In this document: piece by piece, positions 35,701 to 45,600 of the stretch
Numbering within the stretch: the stretch's first letter is position 1
How the letters are laid out: each line of letters opens with the position of its first letter
NCBI GenBank assembly: GCA_013400975.1
Contig: WBMZ01004660.1
Coordinates: 24,089 to 88,088 of the forward strand
DNA length: 64,000 nucleotides
Reading direction: 5' to 3'
Source of the DNA: Atrichornis clamosus
Lineage: Eukaryota; Chordata; Aves; Passeriformes; Menuridae
Program-made: the position numbers and the translations under genes
Notes under the pieces: model-generated
Told to the model about the DNA's origin: nothing
What the model saw: the letters and a program-made list of their open reading frames with translations, nothing else
Database searches by the model: none

Positions 35701-36470
35701 ACTGCTTCTGCTTGGGGGTTTCTGGGTTGGATATTCCTGTGTGCCTTCTGATTCATCACTCAGGGAGATGATGTTTGAAATGCACTCCCAGCGAGCAGTT
35801 CAAGCAAACAAAAGAGATCTACTTCTGCACAGCAGAAGCTGTAGGATGCCTTGGTCAGTCCAGGAAATGTCCACCTGGATACGGAAACATGAGGGTGGGG
35901 GCCTTCAGATAACAACAGGAATAAGTTCCAGTAGAGATGTTTAATACTAGATCCCAGAAATCATACCTGACTTTTTTTAATTAATATTTTTATTTTAAAG
36001 CAGTCTTTTAAATCCTGAAATAGTCAGCTGATGGATGTGTGGGCTGTTAGAGGTACCACATCAGAGATGGTCATCTCTCATCAAAGGTGACATTGCTGTT
36101 TTTTGAGAGACAGTCTTTGATCCTGAAAATAGTAAAGTGGCAATGAATTGATGGGAGAACAGCAGGTGTAAAGGTCAGAACAGAGGGTCCCAGGGATTGG
36201 AACCTCTGTTGATGTTGTCTGTAGCTCTAACTGCCCATCTCTTTCCGTTTTCCTTTTGTTCCTTCATTACAACAAACTTTCCAGAATTTAAGACAAGAAC
36301 TTGACGATCTTCTACAAGAAAAAATAGAAAACCCCCATCCCGTGGACTGGAATGACATAAAATCCAGGGATACAGCCGTGCTGACAGCTATTATAGACTT
36401 GATCACCACGCAGGAGAACGAGGGCGTCAGGAACTTCGCTCCGCGCTTCCAGGGCGAGCGCTACAGCTGA
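20556..36470 (+). CDS. DHX36: DHX36 (RHAU/G4R1), G-quadruplex-resolving DEAH-box helicase, complete
   Basis: Twenty-five coding exons (listed separately) join in frame to 985 aa; the human protein is about 1008. It is an ATP-dependent 3'-to-5' helicase that binds and unwinds parallel G-quadruplex DNA and RNA, acting in nucleus and cytoplasm in mRNA turnover, translation and innate sensing. In order: Gly/Arg repeat at 8-21; RHAU-specific motif for G4 binding at about 42-64 ([20 protein letters not shown]); Walker [10 protein letters not shown] 207-215; DEIH 311-314; SAT 343-345; motif V ATNIAETSIT 527-536; motif [10 protein letters not shown] 575-582; then winged-helix/ratchet and OB-fold regions to the C-terminus (RFQGERYS). 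All catalytic motifs are intact. The ATG at 20556 has a gcc context and opens with the family MSYEHDW start. The first exon is shorter than in human by roughly ten residues. Introns hold only one recognisable repeat (CR1 in intron 2). Confidence 0.98.
20770..20800 (+). promoter_or_regulatory. DHX36: G-quadruplex-forming run beside the first DHX36 donor
   Basis: Four GGGG runs at 20770-20773, 20778-20781, 20791-20794 and 20797-20800 are separated by loops of 4, 9 and 2 nt, with more G runs after. The motif is on the coding strand, so it would also be in the nascent RNA, beginning 5 nt after the exon 1/intron 1 junction. Folding is predicted from the pattern only. Confidence 0.5.
20981..21102 (+). 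CDS. DHX36: DHX36 exon 2
   Basis: Begins [14 protein letters not shown] after TTGCCCCAG, residues 71-110 plus two bases of codon 111. Encodes the conserved N-terminal helix that follows the RHAU-specific motif. Confidence 0.96.
21678..21847 (+). repeat. CR1 LINE 3' fragment in DHX36 intron 2
   Basis: From agacccagagaagctgtggc to accattccatgattctgta the sequence matches the CR1 3' region, plus orientation. It closely resembles the copy at the left edge of the window, so both probably belong to the same or a near subfamily. Confidence 0.92.
21954..22155 (+). CDS. DHX36: DHX36 exon 3
   Basis: Completes codon 111 and ends at 178 with DPRYIEMQ before GTACTT. Encodes the variable acidic/basic N-terminal extension, including [19 protein letters not shown], recognisably the family linker before the helicase core. 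Confidence 0.95.
22812..22850 (+). CDS. DHX36: DHX36 exon 4 (39-nt micro-exon)
   Basis: Thirteen codons, [13 protein letters not shown], residues 179-191, phase 0 on both sides, with strong acceptor (TTTTTCCCCAG) and donor (GTAAGT). The peptide is the conserved REKLPSYGM lead-in to the helicase domain. Confidence 0.95.
24007..24177 (+). CDS. DHX36: DHX36 exon 5: Walker A
   Basis: Residues 192-248. Carries motif [10 protein letters not shown] (207-215) and motif Ia [11 protein letters not shown]. It is more GC-rich than neighbouring exons. Donor GTGAGT, phase 0. Confidence 0.97.
24753..24832 (+). CDS. DHX36: DHX36 exon 6
   Basis: Residues 249-274 plus two bases. [16 protein letters not shown] then STGYQIRLQ (motif Ib region). 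Ends AG|GTGAGC. Confidence 0.96.
25749..25823 (+). CDS. DHX36: DHX36 exon 7
   Basis: Residues 275-299 plus two bases of K300. [24 protein letters not shown], the conserved strand before the DEAH box. Donor GTAAGT. Confidence 0.96.
   Translation, partial: SVAKETRFNFILYHGNCPAVAPVR
25951..26117 (+). CDS. DHX36: DHX36 exon 8: DEIH box and SAT motif
   Basis: Residues 301-355 plus one base of codon 356. DEIHERN (from 311) coordinates Mg-[16 protein letters not shown] (from 343) is motif III. Confidence 0.97.
26686..26767 (+). CDS. DHX36: DHX36 exon 9
   Basis: Residues 356-382 plus two bases. [27 protein letters not shown] links the two RecA-like domains. Donor GTAAGT. Confidence 0.96.
27209..27349 (+). 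CDS. DHX36: DHX36 exon 10
   Basis: Residues 383-429 plus two bases of R430. Contains [21 protein letters not shown]. The donor is GTCGGG, with C at +3, which is unusual; frame and phase to exon 11 nevertheless leave it as the only fit. Confidence 0.93.
27868..27970 (+). CDS. DHX36: DHX36 exon 11
   Basis: Completes R430, ends at 464. [22 protein letters not shown] then [11 protein letters not shown], phase 0. Confidence 0.96.
29092..29179 (+). CDS. DHX36: DHX36 exon 12: motif IV region
   Basis: Residues 465-493 plus one base. [21 protein letters not shown] contains the helicase motif IV (ILVFLPGW). Confidence 0.97.
30027..30082 (+). CDS. DHX36: DHX36 exon 13
   Basis: Residues 494-512: [19 protein letters not shown]. 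Phase 0 at the donor GTATGC. Confidence 0.96.
30186..30250 (+). CDS. DHX36: DHX36 exon 14: motif V
   Basis: Residues 513-533 plus two bases. [21 protein letters not shown]; the motif continues into exon 15 as SITIDDV. Confidence 0.97.
30762..30905 (+). CDS. DHX36: DHX36 exon 15: motif VI
   Basis: Residues 534-581 plus two bases. [17 protein letters not shown] and, at the end, QRKGRAGR (575-582) with the arginine finger. Confidence 0.97.
31414..31531 (+). CDS. DHX36: DHX36 exon 16
   Basis: Residues 582-621. [16 protein letters not shown] then [17 protein letters not shown], the start of the winged-helix region. Phase 0. Confidence 0.97.
32155..32253 (+). CDS. DHX36: DHX36 exon 17
   Basis: Residues 622-654: [18 protein letters not shown] then [12 protein letters not shown], helicase-associated domain. 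Confidence 0.96.
32792..32965 (+). CDS. DHX36: DHX36 exon 18
   Basis: Residues 655-712. [19 protein letters not shown] then [20 protein letters not shown], the ratchet-domain core of DEAH helicases. Confidence 0.97.
33258..33344 (+). CDS. DHX36: DHX36 exon 19
   Basis: Residues 713-741: [20 protein letters not shown] then HLTVVNAFT. Donor GTAAGC. Confidence 0.95.
33996..34079 (+). CDS. DHX36: DHX36 exon 20
   Basis: Residues 742-769: [20 protein letters not shown] then FLSSNTMQ. Phase 0 on both sides. Confidence 0.96.
34171..34270 (+). CDS. DHX36: DHX36 exon 21
   Basis: Residues 770-802 plus one base: [18 protein letters not shown] and a Ser/Asp/Lys-rich loop. Confidence 0.96.
34355..34445 (+). 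CDS. DHX36: DHX36 exon 22 (OB-fold entry)
   Basis: Residues 803-832 plus two bases: [18 protein letters not shown] and the basic KKRKM at the boundary. The donor GTGAGG is fixed by the phase into exon 23. Confidence 0.95.
34826..34946 (+). CDS. DHX36: DHX36 exon 23 (OB-fold)
   Basis: Residues 833-873: [20 protein letters not shown], then [16 protein letters not shown]. Donor GTAAGT. Confidence 0.96.
35506..35658 (+). CDS. DHX36: DHX36 exon 24 (OB-fold)
   Basis: Residues 874-924: [20 protein letters not shown], then [17 protein letters not shown]. Very highly conserved block; phase 0. Confidence 0.97.
36285..36470 (+). CDS. DHX36: DHX36 exon 25 (C-terminus and stop)
   Basis: Residues 925-985 and [24 protein letters not shown] then [11 protein letters not shown] and the tail ending RFQGERYS. 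Confidence 0.97.
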   Translation, partial: NLRQELDDLLQEKIENPHPVDWNDIKSRDTAVLTAIIDLITTQENEGVRNFAPRFQGERYS

Positions 36471-37170
36471 CAGCCCTCCCCTGCAGCACACTGCCCACGG
36501 AGCCACCTTCTTTTGTATGGCATTTCTTTAGCTAGAGGAGCAACTTCGGTGGGGTAAGCTGGTGTTGTCCTCATCCCGAGGAGCAGTTGTTGGGAACTAG
36601 TTGGCAGTATGTGTACGTGCATGTGTTCTGTGCTCGGCGTAGCTTTGGGAGGGACAGGAAGGCAGGGATGGATGGTGTATGGTTCTTGTCCTGTTGTAGC
36701 TGTTTTCTTTGGGGTTCTTACCCATCAGGTAACAGATATTTAAAAAACCTGCTAAAATACTGCTTAGTAATACCTTAACTGGTTTGTTTTGTTTTTTTTT
36801 TTAATGGGGTATGGTGAGTAAATTACACTTGCTGTGTTATTCCAGCTGTGCAACAGTGTGCTCACCAACACTTCCAAAGAAGGTAATTACAGCTTAATTA
36901 AACTAAACTTGAAAACACCAGTTGAATTTGTACTGTGGGAGGAAACAATCTTCAAAAATATTCTCCTATTCTATGTTTCATCCTGTTCAATTAATCTTCC
37001 TTTGCTTTCTGTCCCCATCCATCATCACTACTGAGTGACATTGCAGCTTACAGAAAGCATGGTTAGATAAAAGTCGTTGGATTGTGTTTAAGGTTTCATT
37101 GCTTTTGAATTTTTTTTATATAAGAAGTTCATGTATGGGTTATAGTATTAGATTAAAAGTCTTTTCTTGC
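36471..37170 (+). other. DHX36: DHX36 3' untranslated region (extent inferred)
   Basis: T-rich sequence after the stop without coding signal. No AATAAA was seen; the variant ATTAAA at 37152-37157, followed by a GT/T-rich stretch, is the best candidate end. A shorter form using ATTAAA at 36897-36902 is possible. Confidence 0.5.
37152..37157 (+). terminator. DHX36: Candidate DHX36 polyadenylation signal ATTAAA
   Basis: ATTAAA followed at 20-45 bp by aagtgttatttcaattgtttt, a plausible GU/U-rich downstream element, about 680 bp after the stop codon. Confidence 0.4.
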
Positions 37171-37615
37171 AAGTGTTATTTCAATTGTTTTCAATGTTTT
37201 GAATGTCATTCTGTTTTGAATGATTTCCAGTTCTGGAAGAATATTTGAATAACAAAGTTTGTTAAGGATTTTGAGGTTTATCCTCAAGAGAAAAGCTCTT
37301 GTGTCTCTTTTTATTTGCCTGAAAAATATAACTTTTCTCCCTTCTTTGGTGTTTTTTTTCCTTTGCAAAAATGACCTTTATCATCGAACTCAGCAGGATT
37401 TATGCACTTTATCCTGAAGAAAGCAGAGCAGATCAGGTGAAACTTACTTTTCTGTACAGAAATAAGTCAAACTTCGGGCTAGACCGTGCTTTCCATTGTG
37501 TTAACAAGGGATGGAGGGTGCCAAGCTCGTCATTTCCCCTGCCAGCGGCACGAAACACATGGCTTAATCTCCCTCCCCGCCACCAATTGACTGTTTTCCC
37601 CCAGGTGTTTTAAAT

Positions 37616-38060
37616 GTGAAGGAGGAGGAGCATCACCCTGCCCGGCGGGGTGAGTGCCGGGGGGAGGTTGAGGAAGGGGAAAAGAAGCACCGCGGCCGCG
37701 GGGAGGGAGGAGGCGGAGCCGGAGCGGGAGCGGTCGCTGCGGGACAGCGGGGCTGTGTCGGGGACGGGCTGCCCCGAGGAGAGGTGAGCACCGGACTCAA
37801 AGCGGGGGGAAAGGAGACGAAATTAGTGATAATTGTGTAGGAATGGGAATGAAACAATTTGTAGCGTGGAATTTCGGTGTTGGAAGCGTCGCGCTGGGGG
37901 AGGTTGGGGGAGGAGGGCGTCGCGCCGGGGCAGGAGGGAACAAAATGGCGCCCAGCCCTGAGGGGCGGCCATGGCCGCGGGCTGCGCCGGGCCGGTGTGC
38001 GGGAGAGGGACCGGTACCGCCTCCGGGCAGGGCAGGGCGTGACCAGCATCACTAATCCCG
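37616..38060. promoter_or_regulatory. Orphan CpG island between convergent DHX36 and ARHGEF26
   Basis: A sharply bounded CpG- and GC-rich block lies between the two convergent 3' ends, where no promoter of either gene is expected. It contains a YY1-like AAAATGGCG (37942-37950), an SP1-like GGGGCGG (37962-37968), and donor-like GTGAGT (37650) and GTGAGC (37784) on the plus strand. Open frames run through it on both strands but none resembles a known protein. An unannotated transcript start is inferred; direction is uncertain. Confidence 0.6.
37942..37950 (+). promoter_or_regulatory. YY1-like motif in the orphan CpG island
   Basis: AAAATGGCG matches the core of the YY1 consensus AANATGGCGGC, which in vertebrates is concentrated just downstream of CpG-island transcription starts. 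The following CC departs from the full consensus. Confidence 0.45.
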
Positions 38061-38113
38061 ACGTTATTGAGGAAAAACTGGCGGCAGCGCTGTTACTGGG
38101 AGGGTTGGATTAA

Positions 38114-40680
38114 ATGTCATGAAGAAAATACAGGCTGCCACGTGGTACCTGCTTGCTTCTCCTTGTTCGTGGTTTTTGCTGTACTTAAAAGAAGTTATGG
38201 CTAAATTTCTGATTAATAACACAAAGGGCAAAAGGAAAGGGTAGGGACAGCAGAGCCTGAGTGAGAATGGCAGTGTTGGCTGAAGATGGCAGTTCCCTCA
38301 GACCACACAGTGTGGAGGCTCAGGGTCAGCGCTGGCACAAGGGCCACCCCCAGAAGAAATGCTCAGAGGGGTCACAGGTCAGGTGTTGGAATGTGACTAA
38401 AGTGTAAATAATGATATTGCACTTTCTCACTATGCTTAGGCTGTGTGCTTTAACATACTCTTTTAAGCAGACAGATACAAAACCTGTTCTTCAGGGTTTG
38501 AAAATGAGCCTGTTCTGAAAGTCAGGTGTGCTGCATTAGAGTTAATTTTCCTCCCTAGGGTGTGTGACCCCGTGTTGGATTTGTGATGTAAATAGTGTTA
38601 TTCCAAGTACGGCTGAGCAAGGCCAGAGTCCGTCTTGGTTCTCACCCCACCAGCGAGGGGCCTGGGGGTGCACAGGGGGCTGAAGGACACAGCCAGGACA
38701 GCTGACCCCAGGGGTGTCCCAGGCCATCAGGCTCAGCGAATAAAGCACAGGAAGGGGAGAGATGCTTGGAGTGACAGCATTTGTCTTCCCATGTCCCCAT
38801 TATGTGTATGGAGCCTGGCTGTCCTGGGGCTGGTTGAACATCCACCTGCCCATGGGAGGTGGGGAATTAATTCCTTGGTTTGCTTTGCTTGCACATGTGG
38901 CTTTTGCTTTACCTGTTAAACTGTCTTTATCTCAAGCCCATGAGTTCTCTGACTTTGACCCAAGTTTCCCCCATCCCACTGTGGGGATGAGCTGCAAACC
39001 AGGCTTAAACCATCACATCAGTTTATGTTAAGCAGTTGTACTTATGCTGATGTAAGGTTTGTAACTTGGTTTTTATATGGCCAGAGACCAGGAATCGTCA
39101 CCCGTTCATGTTGTACCTAATGAAGGCTGTTTCTGCCTGTGTTAGTTTCCAGCACCTTCTGGAACTCTGGGTTATGGAACGAAAAAATTCAATGATGTGA
39201 TAAATGCTTCATGTTATCCCAATTTGGCTAAATGATGAAGTTTTGATACAGCTGTTGAAAATCATTTGCAGATCATAGCAGATAAATCCTCGGATTTCCT
39301 CAACTTTGGTGTCAAAATTTACTCTGTTTATTTCCAGCACTTTTCTGTCCACTTGTTTTGCTATGTGTGTTACTTAATGAAATGTACAGGGGAAACCCAA
39401 GAGCTTTTGTGAATATATTGTGTCAATGCAGAATTGAAGGTATGTGCCTGTGAGTGTGATGCTGAGCAGAGGGTGACTGAAGTTGTGCTGTATTTACCTT
39501 TTTATTTTCAGCAAATTAGCTTTGCATAATGGGAACAAATGTACTCTTTGCCCTGGAAGTCAAGAACAACACGACATTACAGCATTTGTTGAAAGTTCAG
39601 CAGATAAGAATGTTCTATTTGTTCTGTTGCACAGCTGATAGAAAGCAGCAGAAAAGACAGTCTTAAAAACTGTTCCTTAGGTGTGTTGTGAGTACGGAGA
39701 TGCTGAGACAGGATCGGGTCAGGTGGGCACTGGATTTCTGACCAGGTGCCCCTCCTGGAGCCCACAGACACGCAGAGGCAGCTCCACGCACTTGGAGATC
39801 TGATGGAGAGCCTTTTGCCAACTTGCTTACAGTCTGATTAGAGAAGTTCTAGAAGGAAGGGGTACACATTCCATGCAAAAATGAGAGCTCATTTTACAGT
39901 AACAGGCTCCCAGCTGACTTCTGTCACTGCTGGGCTCTTAATTAAAAAGGAAGTACGGGTGTCATGCCCACCTCCAGCTAAAAAGGAGAGTGTGTCTGTG
40001 TGTTCAAAGTGCACAGGGGTTGCTGAAAGTGGTGTTTTTTAGATGATTCCCTTTGCAATCAAAGTGTTCATCTAAGAAGTCAGTGTTAAAAATTACTTTT
40101 TTTACTAATGAAAATATTGTGGAGTTGCTAGAAGGGAGAAAACCCACCCCCAAACCCCTTAGCTTTTGAGAACTTGTTTATACAAACTTTTAGATAAAAA
40201 TTTAAGACCCAGCAAACAATTTAAGACCTCTGAGCTATGGTGGAAGTCAGAAGTCAAGGGCAGCATTAGTACAGCGACCACCACCCTTTGTCTGCCAGCC
40301 CCAGGTAAGGTGTGTGTTATAAATAATTGCAGTGCCGTCTTCCAGCATTTATTGCAACTAATAATAAGTAATGCTTAATAAGTAATGTAACTAATAGTAA
40401 GTCGTCGTCAGCACAGGACTGGATCCAGCGTGCCCTCTGCCCACGTGCTGTGGAGGAGGGCCTTGTTCCATCCCTCTCCCTTGATGGAATGCCCTTATTC
40501 CCTGCAGTCTCTCCGGGAGGGGATCTGAGGGCAGCCAGGCTGGGCATTGCTGCCCCGAGGAGGAGGCTGAGGGGCGCCTTCCTGGCTCCCTGCAGCTTCC
40601 TCAGGGGCTGTGCTGAGCTTCCCTCCCTGGGAGCCAGGGACAGGACGCTAGGGGACAACAGTGAAAGCCAAGGTTGAGGC
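38114..40680. other. Intergenic DNA, no gene seen
   Basis: Moderately AT-rich sequence with scattered short open frames on both strands and no recognised domain, RNA gene or repeat. If the CpG island at 37.6-38.06 kb starts a plus-strand RNA, its later exons could lie here, but none can be identified by eye. Confidence 0.6.
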
Positions 40681-40870
40681 AGCAGGTCCTGACTTGAGGG
40701 AATGGACAGAGCCTGGAACAGGCGGCCTGCAGAGGTGGTGATGCCCCAGGCCTGAGCGGGGTGAGAAGGCTTTGGGCAGTGCCCTAAGGAACAGGACTGA
40801 ACGCTCCGACAGCCCTGAGGGGTGGGGCTGGGGAGGTGCTGTAAGCCCCTTCCAGCTGAACTGTGCCAAA
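40681..40870 (+). repeat. Diverged CR1 fragment
   Basis: Phrases agcctggaacaggcggcctgcagaggtgg, gatgcccca, gctttgggcagtgccc and ccccttccagctgaac match CR1 3' blocks in order but with many changes. Plus orientation; edges approximate. Confidence 0.55.
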
Positions 40871-41159
40871 CTCGAGGGGGCAAAGGGAACTGAGGATTGT
40901 TTTCCATCTCCTGCTTCCTCACCTTCTCTCAGCACAGATGTTCTCCCAGGCCCGTGCCCCAAGTCCACACAGGAAAAGGGGATCTCTCACAGATGAAGTA
41001 GGACACAGGAAGGTGCTATTTATATTTACAGAGCAGGACAATTTAAAATGCCAATGTTTACTGAAGAGATTTTGTTTCTCTTGACAAAAATTACATTAAA
41101 AATTGGCAGCTTTATGGCATTTCTTAAAGAAAATGCAAGAATTTTTTAATAATGATTTA

Positions 41160-42547
41160 AAATAATTTTATTGATTGTTGTCCTATAAAATCATAGAAGT
41201 CTTAATTCCTGAAGAATGGTGTTCTCACTAGGAAAAATGTCTTTACAAAATATTACAGCATTTTTTGAAAAACTAGGTATGAAAAATATATACAATGTAT
41301 TAAAAAAATCTGAATAAAATTAATGCCTGGATTTATACATTCAATTGTGTTAAACCTCTGCATGTATACAATAAAATTTGTTAAAACAGTAGCAGTATTT
41401 TTACTATGTTAAATAAGTCTATTCCATTTACAGTTTCTCTCATTACTATTTTATCAGTCTGTTTATAAATTAATTTGCAAGGCTGTATAACCACTGTCAC
41501 ACTGTCCAGGTGAGTACTTTTGTACAAAATTACTGCCTGTCTAATACAGTTTAAATTGTTAGAGATACACACCATTACAAACAGCCAATTCACTCACCCA
41601 TCAAATCAGCCTCTTGCAGGATACGAACCAGCCTCCAGCCCCTGCAGAGGATGGGGAAGGCAGCAAGAAGAAAGCCTTAGCACTTACACGTTGTCCCCTC
41701 ATTTCTAGTGAGCACAAATTCCCTGCTGCTGAGTCAGCAGCTGGTCCTTAAAAGTGAGGGTTTTTATCAGACACCGTCCCCCCTCTCCAGCCACGTGCCC
41801 GAACTCTGCTCCCAGAGCAGGGAGTGCAGTCCGGGTGCTCCGCAGCACGAAGTCAAGTGCAAGGCCTCCTGAAAGACCTGAGGAAGCCACACCCAGCTTG
41901 CCCTCGCTTCAGCAGTTCTCCGTTAAGCGCCCGTGCTGGGATGGATCAGCAGCAGCTGTGCTGCGGAGTGTGGTACCTGTCTCTTGCTTTAGAAGTCCTT
42001 TGGCCGCAGCAGAAGTTGGGAGACAGGCGGAGCAGCCTGTCCTGGTGTCAGAGACCTCCCCCTGGACACACGGCTCTGGATTCTGCCGGAGGTTCTGCCA
42101 GCTCTGCTGGTGTCAGGGCCTGGGACGTCCCTGGATTTGCCCTGGAGAGGTAAGGCCGGCCTTGCCGAAGTACAGAGCTCGTTATCCACAGGTTCTGACG
42201 CCAGGGGGAGGTGTCCCTCTGCTGTAGGGGCTCTGAGGAGCAGGACCCCCCAGCACTGCTGCTCACCTCCAGCGCTGGGCTGGGCCAGGGGGGTCCTGGC
42301 CCCTGCGCAGAGCTCTGCTGCTGAGAGAAGGGTCAGGTGCTCAAAACCAGATGGAGCACGAGTGGAAGGAGGCAGTGAGGGAGGAACTGAAGTCAGAACT
42401 GGAATGGAGTCACACACCAGGCTGAGCTCCTGTGCCACTGCCGAGTTGCAGTGTGCTCCTGGTCCAGCCAGCTTTCAGCTGGCAGCGCGCAGGATGCAAA
42501 GGGAGAAGGGATTACGAGTGCAGAGCCCACGGGGGCAGAGGAGCAGG
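41160..42547 (-). other. ARHGEF26: ARHGEF26 3' untranslated region (extent inferred)
   Basis: The sequence after the stop codon (toward lower coordinates) has no coding signal. It becomes strongly AT-rich between about 41620 and 41100, typical of a distal 3' UTR, and reaches an AATAAA on the minus strand. Confidence 0.5.
41167..41172 (-). terminator. ARHGEF26: Candidate ARHGEF26 polyadenylation signal AATAAA
   Basis: TTTATT on the plus strand reads AATAAA on minus, about 1.38 kb after the ARHGEF26 stop in an AT-rich tract. It is the first canonical signal met downstream of the stop. Chance occurrence is possible in such AT-rich DNA. Confidence 0.4.
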
Positions 42548-42690
42548 CTACACGTTGGTTTCCAGCCCCAGCAGGCGCCCCATGCGCTCCACGTTCTTGT
42601 CCAGGGTGGCCCGGCAGGTGATCTCCTTGGCACACTCCGACGGGAACCAGCCCCGCTGGCCGTCCCGCAGCCGCTCCCCCTCGTACCAGC
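42548..42690 (-). CDS. ARHGEF26: ARHGEF26 last exon: end of SH3 domain and PDZ ligand
   Basis: Residues 402-448 of the visible part. [18 protein letters not shown] then [17 protein letters not shown] and [10 protein letters not shown], stop TAG. The SH3 core (WYEG, GWFP) is intact. Confidence 0.98.
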
Positions 42691-45600
42691 CTGGCAAGGG
42701 ACAAGCAGTGACTCCTCTGCACGTGACCCCCAAGGGCCCCCGCACACCTGGGTGGCTCAAGTGACAGAGCTCCCTCACCACCCTCTGCATTTGCCTTGGC
42801 AGGGAATAAAGTACCAGTTCAAGAGAGACTGGGCAGATTAATACAGGCAGACTGGAAAGAAATAGCATGTAAAAAGCATTGCACAATTTCACTCTTCTTT
42901 TTAATATTGTAATTCAAATATAGTTTGAAGTACTGCTATAATACAACTGCAGTCTGAAGAGAGCGATGCAGCACAACTGACAAGTTCTTGGATTTCATGT
43001 GTGCTTGACTAACAGCAAGTTAGGATTTAGTCCCTCAAGTGCTGACAGCGTCCTGCATCCCTGAGCCAGCACTTTGTGCTATCAGTGCAGCTAGGAGCAG
43101 GTCCAGGCAAGAATCAGTTTTGATTTGGGATACTTGACACTGTGGAAAACCTCAGCAAAGCCCCTCTGCCACAGCCGTGTCCACAGCAGCAGGAAATCCC
43201 AGGCCATGGCACAGCTCAGACTGGTGACAAGCCTGGCACTCACTAAAATGTCTGAGCTCTGTGGTTTTAGACAAATTCAATTTCCTATTTGTGGACACCT
43301 CCCATGCAAAAACTAGCCAGCACCCACATTCTGCAGCTGGTTATATTTGCTGCTTCCTTTAGAAACCTGAACCCAAATGTTCATGTTTTTCTTGGAACCT
43401 GAACTTTGACTCACTACAGGCTACTAGGAAACAAATTTTTCTAGCTGGATCCCCCTGCAGAGGTGACAAATAGTTACTGACAGCAAAATCCTCACTCACC
43501 ATCATTCACTTTTTGATAAACCAGAACAACATCAGCGACTTGGAGCGAGAGTTCATCGGCCTGCTTGGCCGTGTACGTTCTGATGATCTCCAGCTGAGCC
43601 AGCGCTGGGGAAGGAACGAGCCATGCTCAGTTACACCAGTCCCAGAGCACTGGGTTTTGTTATTTATACCGTTTGTTAAAACATTTCCACTTTGCACTTC
43701 CCCCCAGCCCCTGCCAGAGCACTCAGGTCCCAGGAGCTGTAACTTACTGGTCCTGTCCGTGTGGTGCCCACGGCTGTCCTGGCCCAGGGCTGTGATCCAG
43801 CGGGCTCTGTCACTCCTGCAAGGCAGCAAAGCACAGCCCAGTGTCCCCATCGTGCCCTGGATGATGGTCAGCACCTCTCTCTTCAGTCAGCACCCGTGAG
43901 TAACCCGTGTGTATCAGCGCCTCTGGACTCTGTGCCTTCTGCACAGGGCAATAAAGTCCTCACCTAACACTGGCACTTCTGTCCTCAGGAACCACACACC
44001 ACAGGAAGTGACAAAACAGGATCAAACTGTGCTGGAAAGCTATGTGTCGGAGAAAGCAGTTCAGTGTTACCTGCACAAAACTCTGCTCCATAGGCACTCT
44101 GAACTCCTTTGTGGCCTTGGAAATTCCCTTCCCATTCTTCTCTAAGTACAGGATAAGACTATAAAAATAGGTAATTTACAATACAGGAATTATTTTCAGA
44201 CCCTTGCTCTGACTGATGATCTGCTGGACTGCTATTTATACTGCAAACAGCATAGAACAAGTCAGTAATAAGTCTGCAGAACAAAATGTCTTTTCATACA
44301 AAGCCCAGACAACTAAAAATGTCCTGCATTTTTTCCCCAATAAAATTGCATTTCCAAACAAGTCTGAATCATCTGCTGCCTTCATAATGAGATCTTTAAT
44401 AGAAAGCACTGATGATCTTTAGTTCCTTTCAGGGTTATTCTAAACTTTGAAAGCAAACCTAAAACTATCGATTTTTCCAGGCAGGGATATGTCTGGAGCA
44501 CTCCCTTTCATTTCTCTGTCCCACCTCCAGCTTTCCCCAGAACAAATAAACTCTCTTTCAGTGCTGGGGATGCTGTGTGGAAGTCGACAGCACGTGTGCA
44601 CCCCACAGCAGACACTGGCTGCTGCTGCGTTCTAAGGCAGGACACCCCTCCCAGTGCCCAGGAGAGCAAGGAGCAGGGCTATCCCAGCACAGCTCCGGGA
44701 ATGCCAGGCTCCCCTGCATCAGCCCTGCTCTGCTCCCACTGCTGCACCACCCAACCAGCAGAGCACCCACAGCACCCTGCCCCGGGCCCAGAGCACTCCG
44801 GGTGTGCCTGCTCCCCCCAGGGCCTGGGACACTCCTGTGCCATCCTGGTGCTGTGCCTGCTCCCCCCAGGGCCTGGGACACTCCTGTGCCATCCTGGTGC
44901 TGTGCCTGCNNNNNNNNNNNNNNNNNNNNNNNNNNNNNNNNNNNNNNNNNNNNNNNNNNNNNNNNNNNNNNNNNNNNNNNNNNNNNNNNNNNNNNNNNNN
45001 NNNNNNNNNNNNNNNNNNNNNNNNNNNNNNACACGCCTGTCCTGGTGCTGTGCCTGCTCCCCCCAGGGCCTGGGACACTCCTGTGCCATCCTGGTGCTGT
45101 GCCTGCATGAAGCGCTCTGTTAAGGGGTGAGGCAGAGCCCTGGGTCACACAATCCCAGGCTGCTCTGGGCTTGGAAGGACCTAACAGCCCATCCAGTGCC
45201 ACCCCTGCCCTGGCAGGGACACCTTCCCCTACCCCAGGGTGCTCCAAGCCCCGTCCAGCCTGGCCTCGGACACTTCCAGGGATGGGGCAACCACAAATTC
45301 CCTGGGCAACAACGGTCTGGTGCTGAGACCTCCAGTGCTCAGGTGGCTAGAGAGGAATTTAACCACGCTGTACTCAAGCTACACCACCACCAGTGACAAC
45401 ACAGATCCCTAAGTGACTGTAGTTTAAATTAATAAAACTGTATCGTATCTGTCTCTATTTACTACCTTGGCCGGGGCAGGAGGGGCAGCCTGTGGAACAA
45501 TCAGGTGAAAAACTCCCGTAGGTAACTGTACTCACTGAGTCTCTGCTCCCAGGAGCATCTCCACCCTGTCCCCGGCGTGGTTGCTGAGCAGCACGAGCCT

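Noticed and set aside
37877..38113. Protein-coding first exon in the orphan CpG island
   Set aside because: The 78-codon frame is Arg/Gly-rich and matches no family; the short ATG frame at 37971 stops after 23 codons. A noncoding start is more likely.
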